This document shows, piece by piece, positions 6,353-12,698 of a stretch of 40,441 nucleotides of DNA. The position numbers were made by a program, and so were the translations under genes. The notes beneath the pieces are model-generated. The model was not told the origin of the DNA, did not search any database, and worked only from the letters and a program-made list of their open reading frames with translations. How positions within the stretch are numbered: position 1 is the first letter of the stretch; every line of letters starts with the position of its first letter. The stretch is from a virus, in the IMG/VR virus record IMGVR_UViG_3300021961_000223, positions 1 to 40,441 of that record. The stretch is one strand, 5' to 3'.

Positions 6353-6485
6353 TCAGTTTCTCAAACTGTAGGTGGTCATCACAACTATCAGAGTCTTGAA
6401 GATCAAGCATATCAGTATCAACATGCTTGAAGAGTTTGTCGAAGAGATCGTCAACAAACTCTTTGTTTTCTTGAATCTTAATCAT
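6339..6485 (-). CDS. 48-aa acidic small protein
   Basis: The frame from the ATG at 6485 (MIKIQENKEFVDDLFDKLF) to TAA at 6339 encodes 48 aa, acidic, with an amphipathic helix. It is the first gene after the -10-like TATAGT at 6510-6515 and the double-hairpin region at 6545-6608. Confidence 0.6.
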   Translation of the reverse strand: MIKIQENKEFVDDLFDKLFKHVDTDMLDLQDSDSCDDHLQFEKLNGCN

Positions 6486-6513
6486 GGTGTCTGTCGGTTA
6501 CTTTGTAACTATA

Positions 6514-6543
6514 GGGCAGAGAGGGGCAGAGTGGGGGGCAGAG
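6514..6543 (-). repeat. Three short direct repeats GGGCAGAG
   Basis: On the plus strand GGGCAGAG occurs three times in about 30 bases (starting near 6514, 6525 and 6537), between the double hairpin and the -10-like TATAGT of the next operon. On the transcribed strand it is a pyrimidine-rich CTCTGCCC repeat immediately upstream of the -10. It may be a protein or sigma-appropriation binding site. Confidence 0.5.
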
Positions 6544-6544
6544 T

Positions 6545-6608
6545 GGACAGTTTGGAAACTGTCCTTGATGTGTTAAGAATGTTGGATTTATTTAACACAT
6601 CAAGGACA
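6545..6608 (-). promoter_or_regulatory. Two mutually exclusive perfect hairpins
   Basis: A 17-bp perfect inverted repeat (6560-6576 with 6592-6608, 15-base loop) overlaps a 9-bp perfect hairpin (6545-6553 with 6556-6564). The segment 6560-6564 belongs to both, so only one can form fully at a time. It lies 18 bases after the stop at 6626, in the place of the usual operon-end element. It could be a terminator, an attenuator, or a bidirectional block. Confidence 0.6.
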
Positions 6609-6625
6609 ATATGTTAACTGGCACA

Positions 6626-6862
6626 CTATTCAAATGCAGGGCGAATTGGTGGCGATTTTTCCCACTCTCTTCTCACTTCTTTCATAATTGATGCAGGTGT
6701 ACCATAATAACCCATGTGCATCCACACACAATCAATATAGCGAAGATCTTGACGGTCTGCATTTACAGTAAAGTCATCACAGTATCTAACAATATCATAT
6801 GGTACTTTGACCATAGGACGATGGTATTGAGTTGGATCTTCAACAAAGAATGGAATAGTCAT
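6626..6862 (-). CDS. Small protein of unknown function
   Basis: A 78-aa protein (MTIPFFVEDPTQYHRP...) with several Tyr, Trp and His. Its ATG overlaps the TGA of the 49-aa gene. The TAG stop is immediately followed by the operon-end sequence TGTGCCAGT. Function unknown. Confidence 0.7.
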   Translation of the reverse strand: MTIPFFVEDPTQYHRPMVKVPYDIVRYCDDFTVNADRQDLRYIDCVWMHMGYYGTPASIMKEVRREWEKSPPIRPAFE

Positions 6863-7008
6863 AGTGATTCTAACTTTGCTTTTACTGATTCAGGTGTTGC
6901 TTTTACTTGATACGTCACATCATCTCTACGGGACAGTTCTGAGAGAATTTCAGCAGCAATATCCCATAGTTCAGTAGTGTGTCTATGATTGTAGGGCCAA
7001 TTGATCAT
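6859..7008 (-). CDS. 49-aa small protein of unknown function
   Basis: The frame from the ATG at 7008 (MINWPYNHRHTTELWD) to TGA at 6859 encodes 49 aa, largely helical. It overlaps both neighbours as ATGA. No domain recognised. Confidence 0.65.
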   Translation of the reverse strand: MINWPYNHRHTTELWDIAAEILSELSRRDDVTYQVKATPESVKAKLESL

Positions 7009-7250
7009 TTATTCTTCTCACAATAGAGGAAATACTTGTATTCAGCAAGACCGTGCTGATTCCATCTAATTATATCACATTCTTTGTAGGTGCCGACTAC
7101 CTCAGTGGACTGTGATTTATCTGTCTCAGTGTTGCTGCCTGATGCCCAGACGATATAGGAAAGCACTAAACAAAGACCGATAAAAACAATACTAGCACCA
7201 CCAAATCCACGCAGAAACTCTTTCAGAAATTGTTTATCGTCTTGTGTCAT
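7005..7250 (-). CDS. 81-aa membrane-anchored protein
   Basis: An N-terminal soluble basic segment (residues 1-14), a strong membrane span at about 17-36, then a polar domain with two Cys (CDIIRW, YFLYCEK) that may form a disulphide if exported. Overlaps the next gene by ATGA and the previous one by 17 bases. It may modify the host envelope, but this is only inferred from the membrane span. Confidence 0.7.
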   Translation of the reverse strand: MTQDDKQFLKEFLRGFGGASIVFIGLCLVLSYIVWASGSNTETDKSQSTEVVGTYKECDIIRWNQHGLAEYKYFLYCEKNK

Positions 7251-7596
7251 TTTCTTCGTCCCAAGGTGCTTTACGACTTAACAGTTTAGCAAGATTTTCA
7301 TTATACTCTGGTGGTTTATTGATTGCTTCCACAAGAGCATTATATGCTTCTTCCGAAACATAAATTGTATGAACATATGGTTTCGCATCTAATCTCAACT
7401 GACGAACATGTGAGGTAGTAGGATTAAAAGCATCATCATATGGGTAGATATATTCCATATACCAACCTAATGATAGACCTTCCCAAAATTCATCATATCC
7501 CCAAGTATCACCATCATTATAACAATCCAGACAGTTCCAGAAGTTATGGAAACCATCAAGGAAGATTTCAAGTTTTGTTGGATTTTCAAACCTCAC
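7234..7596 (-). CDS. 120-aa protein of unknown function, GTG start
   Basis: The GTG at 7596 overlaps the TGA of the preceding gene (GTGA), which supports this non-ATG start. The protein is acidic and very rich in aromatic residues in its first half (FHNFWNCLDCYNDGDTWGYDEFW...), then has a helical C-terminus. No domain recognised. Confidence 0.7.
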   Translation of the reverse strand: MRFENPTKLEIFLDGFHNFWNCLDCYNDGDTWGYDEFWEGLSLGWYMEYIYPYDDAFNPTTSHVRQLRLDAKPYVHTIYVSEEAYNALVEAINKPPEYNENLAKLLSRKAPWDEENDTRR

Positions 7597-7760
7597 GGTG
7601 TCTCATCTCCAAGTTTTAATTTCTCAGCAGACTCTTGAATAATGTCAGCAAGTTCCATAATTTCATGTTTCATTTCAGAATTATCAGTCTTCGCAACATC
7701 ATCATAAAACACTGTGATTGCTGATAATAAGAGAACATGTTGTCTAAATGTAATATTCAT
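7593..7760 (-). CDS. 55-aa small protein of unknown function
   Basis: The frame from the ATG at 7760 (MNITFRQHVLLLSAITVF) to TGA at 7593 encodes 55 aa: a moderately hydrophobic N-terminal helix and an amphipathic acidic C-terminal helix. Overlaps the preceding stop (TAATG) and the next GTG. Confidence 0.6.
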   Translation of the reverse strand: MNITFRQHVLLLSAITVFYDDVAKTDNSEMKHEIMELADIIQESAEKLKLGDETP

Positions 7761-8152
7761 TATGAGTAATTAAAGTGATAGTGTGTTTCCCAAATGAATC
7801 CTGGTTGGTCCTTTTTATCAAGCATTTTGCTTACATAATCTGGGATTAGATTGGCATACTGGGTGCGAAATACTTCTTCTGTCGGTTCTTCAATGCCAGA
7901 AAAGAAGAATGATTCACCAACAAACTCCTTGAAACTTTCCAATTCATAATCTTTGCCATTATAGGGTTCATAGTTACGACATGCCTTCAACCAGAAAGAC
8001 ATACCCTCACCAGTGGCAAAGTATTCTACAGCAAAGAAACGATAGAATGGTCGTTTGTTTTCTTCTTCTCGTCGTGCTGCTTCCTCAAACATTTCATCGG
8101 GATATGGTAACATATCAAAGGCATCAGAAATGTGTCCGTATTCTTCAGTCAT
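7760..8152 (-). CDS. 130-aa acidic protein of unknown function
   Basis: Acidic and aromatic-rich protein starting MTEEYGHISDAFDM. Its ATG overlaps the TGA of the methyltransferase gene, so it may be co-translated with the restriction-modification pair. Highly acidic, small phage proteins at this position can be DNA mimics, but the charge alone is insufficient to claim that. Confidence 0.7.
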   Translation of the reverse strand: MTEEYGHISDAFDMLPYPDEMFEEAARREEENKRPFYRFFAVEYFATGEGMSFWLKACRNYEPYNGKDYELESFKEFVGESFFFSGIEEPTEEVFRTQYANLIPDYVSKMLDKKDQPGFIWETHYHFNYS

Positions 8153-8994
8153 TCTACTTCAACGAGTGATGTTAACAGGTGTGGTGTTGATTGTTTAGCA
8201 CGAGTCACACACATTTCATGGTAGGTAGGATCAATCTCAAACCCGATAAAGTTTCTACCTTCCTCGATACACATTTGTGCAGTTGTACCTGCACCCATGA
8301 AAGGATCGATGATTAGATCACCTTTGTTGCTCCAGGTTTGAATATGCCCTCGTGCTAATTCCTCAGGCATTGTAGCAGGGTGCTTGTAACTTGCCTTGGA
8401 TGACTGTCCAAACCCACCGCTATTCTTGATCTTCCAAATATTATTTCTCACACCATATTCTCGGATGGCATTACTCTTCTTGCCAGGATCATTGAAGGTG
8501 CCATCCTTCTTCCTGGTGACAGCATTGCCAAATGAGGTATAACCTGCCCACTTATTCTTCTTGTCTTGAATGAGATTGACTGTCTTAGGTTTGCCCTTGG
8601 ATAGTATGAAGCAATACTCAAAGATCTGAGTATAACGTACACTCTTTGGACCAGATGCAAACGCTGTGCCAGTCTTTTCATAGATCATTGTATCATGTAG
8701 ACGCATACCATGAGCGTCCATAAAATGAAGGCACTGCCGAAAACTACTACCAGTTTCGCTCCCATTAATTGTTGCATCGTTGACATTCCACATAATAATA
8801 CCGCCAGGTTTTAACACCCGTGCTAATCCAGCAGCAACATCTTTGAAGACATTGAAGTCCCATTTACTGCTGTCATTATACGTACGAAGATCATCGTATG
8901 GTGGCGATGTGATGCAGAGATCTACACTCTCTGCATCCATGAGTTGCATCCCTTCGACACAACTCATCAGGTGAGTTTGGTTAATTTCAAGCAT
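8149..8994 (-). CDS. DNA methyltransferase, beta-class N4-cytosine/N6-adenine type
   Basis: A 281-aa enzyme expected to transfer a methyl group from S-adenosylmethionine to an exocyclic amino group of DNA. The catalytic motif TSPPY is at residues 29-33 and the SAM-binding motif DPFMGAGTT at 230-238, so catalytic motif IV precedes motif I, the permuted order of the beta class. KPGG (62-65) and HPATMPEELARG (about 205-215) are also typical. The SPPY form is usual in N4-cytosine and some N6-adenine enzymes, so the methylated base is open. The start ATG overlaps the stop of the putative endonuclease gene by 8 bases, suggesting a coupled restriction-modification operon. Confidence 0.92.
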   Translation of the reverse strand: MLEINQTHLMSCVEGMQLMDAESVDLCITSPPYDDLRTYNDSSKWDFNVFKDVAAGLARVLKPGGIIMWNVNDATINGSETGSSFRQCLHFMDAHGMRLHDTMIYEKTGTAFASGPKSVRYTQIFEYCFILSKGKPKTVNLIQDKKNKWAGYTSFGNAVTRKKDGTFNDPGKKSNAIREYGVRNNIWKIKNSGGFGQSSKASYKHPATMPEELARGHIQTWSNKGDLIIDPFMGAGTTAQMCIEEGRNFIGFEIDPTYHEMCVTRAKQSTPHLLTSLVEVE

Positions 8995-9595
8995 CGAGAG
9001 TTTCGTATTCAGAGTGGATATATTTCTTGGCGTTGCGAATGTCGCCGTAGATCACTTCGATTTTATCATAATCTTGGGTGAGAATCTTCAGCGAGGAGAA
9101 TCCGTTGTTATTCTTACCACGAGTCGTCACAGTGTCATCCCAACCGCTACCCTCAGACAGGGCGGGGACATCAATCAGAGCAGCAAAACAGGAGGTGAAG
9201 ATGTTACCCACATTCTGCAACTTCATGACGAAGTGAGTATAATCCTTCACCTTGCTGTGGTTGTTACCAGTAGCGAAGGAATCAGTAGATTCCATCAGGG
9301 ACATTTTGTCCTCGATAGTGAATTGAATCTCAGCACCATCTTCAGTGGTGTTGATGATAGTGTCGTAACCATCTGCATTGACAAACTGATAGTCAATGCC
9401 TAGCGAATCTGCTGCACGTTTGAAGGCAATAGGTTGCACATGTGAGAGAAACTTAGTCTTATCAACTGTGCCACCCATGCCATCAAGATCCTTATCAATT
9501 ACGTTGAGCATTTGAGTGCAAATGCTCGTCATTTCGTTGAGAGCAACAGGAATCAACTGGCGGTAGATGTTGCCGAGAGTTGTAGTCGGTGCCAT
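8987..9595 (-). CDS. Putative type II restriction endonuclease (PD-(D/E)xK-like)
   Basis: A 202-aa protein from the ATG at 9595 (MAPTTTLGN); longer starts lie upstream of the promoter at 9618-9646, so they are rejected. A possible nuclease core is D78 in GYDTII followed by E95-D-K97 in FTIEDK, the spacing of a PD-(D/E)xK site, with a Lys-rich downstream helix SKVKDYTHFVMK. The gene is followed, with an 8-base overlap, by a type II-style DNA methyltransferase. The identification rests on the motif and the neighbour; no specific endonuclease family is recognised. An alternative is a non-nuclease accessory DNA-binding protein. Confidence 0.6.
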   Translation of the reverse strand: MAPTTTLGNIYRQLIPVALNEMTSICTQMLNVIDKDLDGMGGTVDKTKFLSHVQPIAFKRAADSLGIDYQFVNADGYDTIINTTEDGAEIQFTIEDKMSLMESTDSFATGNNHSKVKDYTHFVMKLQNVGNIFTSCFAALIDVPALSEGSGWDDTVTTRGKNNNGFSSLKILTQDYDKIEVIYGDIRNAKKYIHSEYETLDA

Positions 9596-9617
9596 GTCGG
9601 TTGTTTTGTATGCATCT

Positions 9618-9646
9618 AATATAAAGGAAAAAGAGGGGTCTGTCAA
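9618..9646 (-). promoter_or_regulatory. Sigma70 promoter TTGACA-17-TATATT in a terminator
   Basis: -35 TTGACA (9646-9641), exactly 17 bases, -10 TATATT (9623-9618). The -35 is in the loop of the terminator hairpin at 9632-9653. It drives the putative restriction-modification operon; the expected start near 9611 leaves a short leader with little Shine-Dalgarno sequence. Confidence 0.8.
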
Positions 9647-9653
9647 CCCCTCT
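9628..9653 (-). terminator. Rho-independent terminator
   Basis: AGAGGGG pairs perfectly with CCCCTCT on the transcribed strand around an 8-base loop, followed by TTTTT (9632-9628). It ends the DGQHR-protein gene. Confidence 0.8.
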
Positions 9654-9656
9654 AGA

Positions 9657-9678
9657 CCAGTTTGCCAACTGGCACACT
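9657..9678 (-). terminator. Operon-end hairpin CCAGTT/AACTGG
   Basis: CCAGTTTGCCAACTGG (9657-9672) is a perfect 6-bp stem with a 4-base loop inside the recurring GTGTGCCAGT element, directly after the TAG stop at 9677. It stands immediately upstream of the rho-independent hairpin, so the two form a tandem. Confidence 0.5.
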
Positions 9679-10609
9679 ATGCGTTAGGATTCTTAAACCT
9701 AGGATTTCCTCCCGTAGATTTGTTACTCATCTTGTCGATAAGTGCAGGACCAATGTTAGTACTACCCTTCATTTCATTGTGACGCTCGATAGCATCGTGA
9801 AGGATATACATTGGCGACTGAGCATTAGCATAACCTCTTACGATTGCTTTCACTTCACGCTCAGGAAACTTATTCTGAATGTAATTAGTGAAAGAGAGTT
9901 GCTTACCATTAGTCAATGCATTCATAAACTCTTTGATCAAGCAACATGCACGAAGAAGGTAACTATTGCAAGTCTTTTCTTCAGGGAAGAGATCAACCAT
10001 AAGATTGAAACCTTCAAGGATTTTTGACATCCCATCCTGATAATCTTGTGTGCAGAGCAAGTAGAAGTGCGTGAAGACTTCAATCTCCATTGCATCATCT
10101 TTCTCCGACCCAAAGTTATCACAGGTCAGGTTAAGTGTCTCCATTACGTCTAACACTCGCAGTGCTTTCTTATCACCGCTATAGATGCCAGCACGTACTT
10201 CATCCATCTTTGTAGGTTTCTTGCCGAGACTATTCAGGTCATGGAATAGTTGTGCTTCAAACCTAATGCACTCTTCAAGAGTGGTATCTTCTGGGTGCTC
10301 GTAGATACAAACGGGCACATTTCCAGCATAATCACTATGAATAACTCGCAGGCATCGATGTTGCCCATCGACAGCATAATATCCACCATCATCACCAAGA
10401 TCGTCGGGGCGTTTGCACACAACAATCGGAGTCAATTTGCTCAGGTCAAGTGGTCCACCACGCTTAATATATGCAGGGGAAATATGACGCTGATACTGTT
10501 TATCAATCTTGAAGTCTTCGACTGACATTTCTTGGTATTTCAGTAGTTTGCCACTGAAACCTTTTGGCAACTTAAGATCATAGTTGCCCAGAGCATTTTT
10601 AATTTGCAT
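9677..10609 (-). CDS. ParB/DGQHR-domain protein
   Basis: A 310-aa soluble protein. Residues 27-125 look like a ParB N-terminal-type domain: YQR at 39-41, GYYAVDGQHRCLRVI at 77-90 with the signature DGQHR (81-85), then EAQLFHDLNSLGKKPT. ParB-like domains of this kind bind nucleotide or DNA and, in some families, cleave DNA; DGQHR also occurs in DNA-modification proteins such as DndB. The C-terminal 180 residues are helical with no recognised domain. It is a single-gene unit with its own promoter and terminator, next to the restriction-modification pair, which suggests a regulatory or defence link, but that is inference. Confidence 0.75.
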   Translation of the reverse strand: MQIKNALGNYDLKLPKGFSGKLLKYQEMSVEDFKIDKQYQRHISPAYIKRGGPLDLSKLTPIVVCKRPDDLGDDGGYYAVDGQHRCLRVIHSDYAGNVPVCIYEHPEDTTLEECIRFEAQLFHDLNSLGKKPTKMDEVRAGIYSGDKKALRVLDVMETLNLTCDNFGSEKDDAMEIEVFTHFYLLCTQDYQDGMSKILEGFNLMVDLFPEEKTCNSYLLRACCLIKEFMNALTNGKQLSFTNYIQNKFPEREVKAIVRGYANAQSPMYILHDAIERHNEMKGSTNIGPALIDKMSNKSTGGNPRFKNPNA

Positions 10610-10669
10610 GAGTTAATACCTCAGTTTTGTGTTTGGGTAGAGACGCACCTCGTGCAGATCTCTGAGGTA

Positions 10670-10699
10670 TATAGTAGCACAAAAAAAGAGGGGTGTCAA
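10670..10699 (-). promoter_or_regulatory. Sigma70 promoter TTGACA-18-TACTAT in a terminator
   Basis: -35 TTGACA (10699-10694) and -10 TACTAT (10675-10670) with an 18-base spacer that contains the 3' arm and T tract of the terminator. It drives the gene starting at 10609. Confidence 0.75.
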
Positions 10700-10705
10700 C
10701 CCCTC
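10680..10705 (-). terminator. Rho-independent terminator overlapping a stop codon
   Basis: GAGGGG, loop TTGACA, CCCCTC, then eight T on the transcribed strand. The TGA stop of the oxygenase gene (10698-10696) lies in the loop. The loop is also the -35 box of the next promoter. Confidence 0.85.
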
Positions 10706-11307
10706 CAACCATATGGAACCAAATAAAAGTTTGCGCTGAATGTTATCCGTGTCTGTGTGCCTCTGTGAGGCGATACGAGGTGAGGATAGTGTGATGGGAA
10801 GAAGATGATGCTTCCTTGCTTTACAGGGGGCGTATGGTATTGCTCACAAGGTAATACCATTAGGTCTGCCAATCCCTGCATCATGTAGTTACTATGCTCA
10901 GGATCCTTAAACTTAAATTGACAGTTGTCGTCATCATTCAGGCGATGAAAGTATACCATACTAAGATTAGTATTGGGAGTGCAATGATCATGCAACTCTT
11001 GCGAATCCCCTGGGTTGTACTTATTGACCCATGCTTCTTGTGGTAATACTTCTACTGCTTTCGCACGTACAATTGATAGCATGTCATCAACGTATGGGCG
11101 AATGATATCAAGAAACTCTTTCCATTCTGGAGTATCATTCTCCCCTACCTGATAGGATGTTTGCACATTACAATTCCATCCAGGTGGTTGTTTGAAGTTG
11201 TTATCATCCTCGATGTAATCTCGGAAGGTTTGATCAATCGTAGAAATTTCAGTTGTTGTTAAGACCTCGTGGTAATACCAACGAGGATGATAAACTTCAA
11301 TAGACAT
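10696..11307 (-). CDS. 2-oxoglutarate/Fe(II)-dependent oxygenase (2OG-FeII_Oxy_5-like)
   Basis: A 203-aa enzyme from the ATG at 11307, with a GTG codon just before it. Residue numbers here count from the GTG. It carries the cupin-type iron site: H107 and H109 in ELHDHC, a distal H177 in SHYPHLVSP and R188 that would bind 2-oxoglutarate. The run WVNKYNPGD...LHDH...NLSMVYF and the FFPSHYPH segment match the family of putative 2OG-Fe(II) oxygenases known from cyanophages. Substrate unknown: protein, nucleic acid or small-molecule hydroxylation are all possible. The start overlaps the TAG of the upstream gene (TAGTGATG). Confidence 0.85.
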   Translation of the reverse strand: MSIEVYHPRWYYHEVLTTTEISTIDQTFRDYIEDDNNFKQPPGWNCNVQTSYQVGENDTPEWKEFLDIIRPYVDDMLSIVRAKAVEVLPQEAWVNKYNPGDSQELHDHCTPNTNLSMVYFHRLNDDDNCQFKFKDPEHSNYMMQGLADLMVLPCEQYHTPPVKQGSIIFFPSHYPHLVSPHRGTQTRITFSANFYLVPYGWRG

Positions 11308-11309
11308 CA

Positions 11310-11504
11310 CTATGCATAAACATTTTTAAGGTGCAAGACTTCAATAATCTCACTGATTTTCTGCATCTGTGCTTCGTAATCAGATGCGCTAATTGTCTTG
11401 TCTCGATAGTACTTACCCTGTATGTCTTGCACATACATGAAGATACATTCTCTGACGATTTGCTTTTGGTCTGTGTCCAGTAGTGCTGAATGAGGCATGG
11501 TCAT
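11310..11504 (-). CDS. Small protein of unknown function
   Basis: A 64-aa mostly helical protein (MTMPHSALLDTDQKQIV); MPHS two codons in is an alternative start. It overlaps its neighbours by a few bases. No domain recognised. Confidence 0.7.
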   Translation of the reverse strand: MTMPHSALLDTDQKQIVRECIFMYVQDIQGKYYRDKTISASDYEAQMQKISEIIEVLHLKNVYA

Positions 11505-11686
11505 GTGTCTCGACGCAAAGTTTTGAGATAATCAAGGACATACGAGCGAATATACATCAATTCATGATAACACTTTTGATTGTGAGCACATTGCCGAAGT
11601 TTGCTATCGGGTTTAAGAACGGACTCGATGAAAAGATCGAGTCCACGATTAAACTTAATGTCTTCTGATTCGTTATCGAAATCCAT
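11501..11686 (-). CDS. Small protein of unknown function
   Basis: A 61-aa protein from the ATG at 11686 (MDFDNESEDIKFNRGLD); the A of this ATG is the last base of the upstream TGA. A His/Cys cluster (LRQCAHNQKCYHE) could bind zinc, with the pattern C-x5-C and neighbouring His residues; unproven. Coupled to both neighbours. Confidence 0.65.
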   Translation of the reverse strand: MDFDNESEDIKFNRGLDLFIESVLKPDSKLRQCAHNQKCYHELMYIRSYVLDYLKTLRRDT

Positions 11687-11811
11687 CAATATTGCACCGT
11701 ATAGTCCAGGTCGTAGTCTACATCAGTTGAATCATCAAACTCAGTATCTTCATACTGTTTTTCGATTTCATCCAACTCTTCTTTGAGAGTATCAAACATG
11801 TCCTCATCCAT
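11686..11811 (-). CDS. 41-aa highly acidic protein
   Basis: The frame from the ATG at 11811 (MDEDMFDTLKEELDEI) to TGA at 11686 encodes 41 aa with nearly half Asp/Glu. A clear GGAGATGCAAC Shine-Dalgarno-like GGAG lies upstream. It is too short for a family call; acidic mini-proteins can act as inhibitors or chaperones, but that is speculation. Confidence 0.6.
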   Translation of the reverse strand: MDEDMFDTLKEELDEIEKQYEDTEFDDSTDVDYDLDYTVQY

Positions 11812-11822
11812 GTTGCATCTCC

Positions 11823-12017
11823 TTACCATTGATCGTCGTATTCTGACGTTTGATTATATTTAATATTGGATTTGGAAGTTTTACCTTTCGGCGTGTATGA
11901 ATCGTCATAATCATTGATATTGCGATTAGATCCTCCACGTTGACGCTTATCTCGGAGTGATTTACCAGGCGAGTAATACCCTCGCTCGTTACCACCACGT
12001 CGGAAAGTCTTGCCCAT
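11823..12017 (-). CDS. Small basic Arg/Gly-rich protein
   Basis: A 64-aa strongly basic, disordered protein: MGKTFRRGGNERGYYSPGKSL followed by Arg/Asn-rich sequence and an acidic tail. The composition suggests RNA or DNA binding without a folded domain. It is followed after 11 bases by the 41-aa acidic protein gene, an interesting basic/acidic pair. Confidence 0.7.
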   Translation of the reverse strand: MGKTFRRGGNERGYYSPGKSLRDKRQRGGSNRNINDYDDSYTPKGKTSKSNIKYNQTSEYDDQW

Positions 12018-12058
12018 GTTCGTGAATGTGAATAAAAATTAAACTACGTTACTATGTA

Positions 12059-12325
12059 TCAATCTGTATGACGATATTGCCTGTAGTACGATGCAATGGT
12101 CGTCAAATCCTTGTCGGTCATGTCTTCCTGAAGAAATTGTGCAGGGACCTGATCATCACCCTCCAGATCATATGGATGTGAATGAATCTCCAATTCTTCA
12201 AAGACAAATCCTACACCATGCAGGAAGTCTTGGATGCGTGATACAACGTCATCGAGAATGATGCCGTCAAACTCTTTGATTGTAAGCGTGCCATCTTCAT
12301 CACGATGGGTGAGTGTGTAGTGCAT
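12059..12325 (-). CDS. Small acidic protein of unknown function
   Basis: An 88-aa protein from the ATG at 12325 (MHYTLTHRDEDGTLTI). A longer start at 12346 is rejected because it lies upstream of the predicted transcription start near 12342. The beta-type N-terminus and acidic C-terminus carry no known motif. Confidence 0.7.
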   Translation of the reverse strand: MHYTLTHRDEDGTLTIKEFDGIILDDVVSRIQDFLHGVGFVFEELEIHSHPYDLEGDDQVPAQFLQEDMTDKDLTTIASYYRQYRHTD

Positions 12326-12348
12326 TGTCTTTGCTTTAGGACTCACCT

Positions 12349-12377
12349 AGTATAGGGCAGATTCTCCCGCCCGTCAA
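12349..12377 (-). promoter_or_regulatory. Sigma70 promoter TTGACG-17-TATACT
   Basis: -35 TTGACG (12377-12372), 17-base spacer, -10 TATACT (12354-12349). The stop of the preceding gene (12374) overlaps the -35 box. The spacer includes GGGC...GCCC arms. Confidence 0.75.
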
Positions 12378-12697
12378 TACGTTGTGCCACTAGGATAGGT
12401 GTCCTTGATCTTCTTGATCGCCAAATACCATGCAGAGGTATCCTTTCCAGGGATTCTGTCCTCATCCATGTCATGCCAGAGCATATCGAGTTGTTCTGAT
12501 GTTGAGGGATAATTCCTCATGACAGTATAAGGAATCGACCTCTCTGGTGGAGAAGTGAATCTATCTGTAAGAGGATCATATGTAGAGTCTTCCTGAGTAT
12601 CTTCAGGACACATTACAAAATACCAGGGTTGTGCAACATCAAAAGGTTTATCGTAAACTTTGCTTACTTTACCTTCAACAATCAAAGCATACTTCAT
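12374..12697 (-). CDS. Tail/fibre-assembly-type small protein (XkdW-like C-terminus)
   Basis: A 107-aa protein from the ATG at 12697 (MKYALIVEGKVSKV), 2 bases downstream of the Gly-rich fibre stop. A longer in-frame reading into the fibre gene is rejected. The C-terminal half reads YPSTSEQLDMLWHDMDED...AWYLAIKKIKDTYP, the YPS-QLDMLWHD and WY-AIK-IKDKYP pattern of short XkdW-like tail proteins in phages. That suggests a role in assembly or attachment of the adjacent fibre. The family assignment is from pattern only. Confidence 0.7.
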   Translation of the reverse strand: MKYALIVEGKVSKVYDKPFDVAQPWYFVMCPEDTQEDSTYDPLTDRFTSPPERSIPYTVMRNYPSTSEQLDMLWHDMDEDRIPGKDTSAWYLAIKKIKDTYPSGTTY

Positions 12698-12698
12698 A

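Noticed and set aside
9596-9646. Longer start for the putative endonuclease at 9646
   Set aside because: It would lie upstream of the -10 box at 9618-9623 and use bases of the terminator and -35; the ATG at 9595 fits the promoter.
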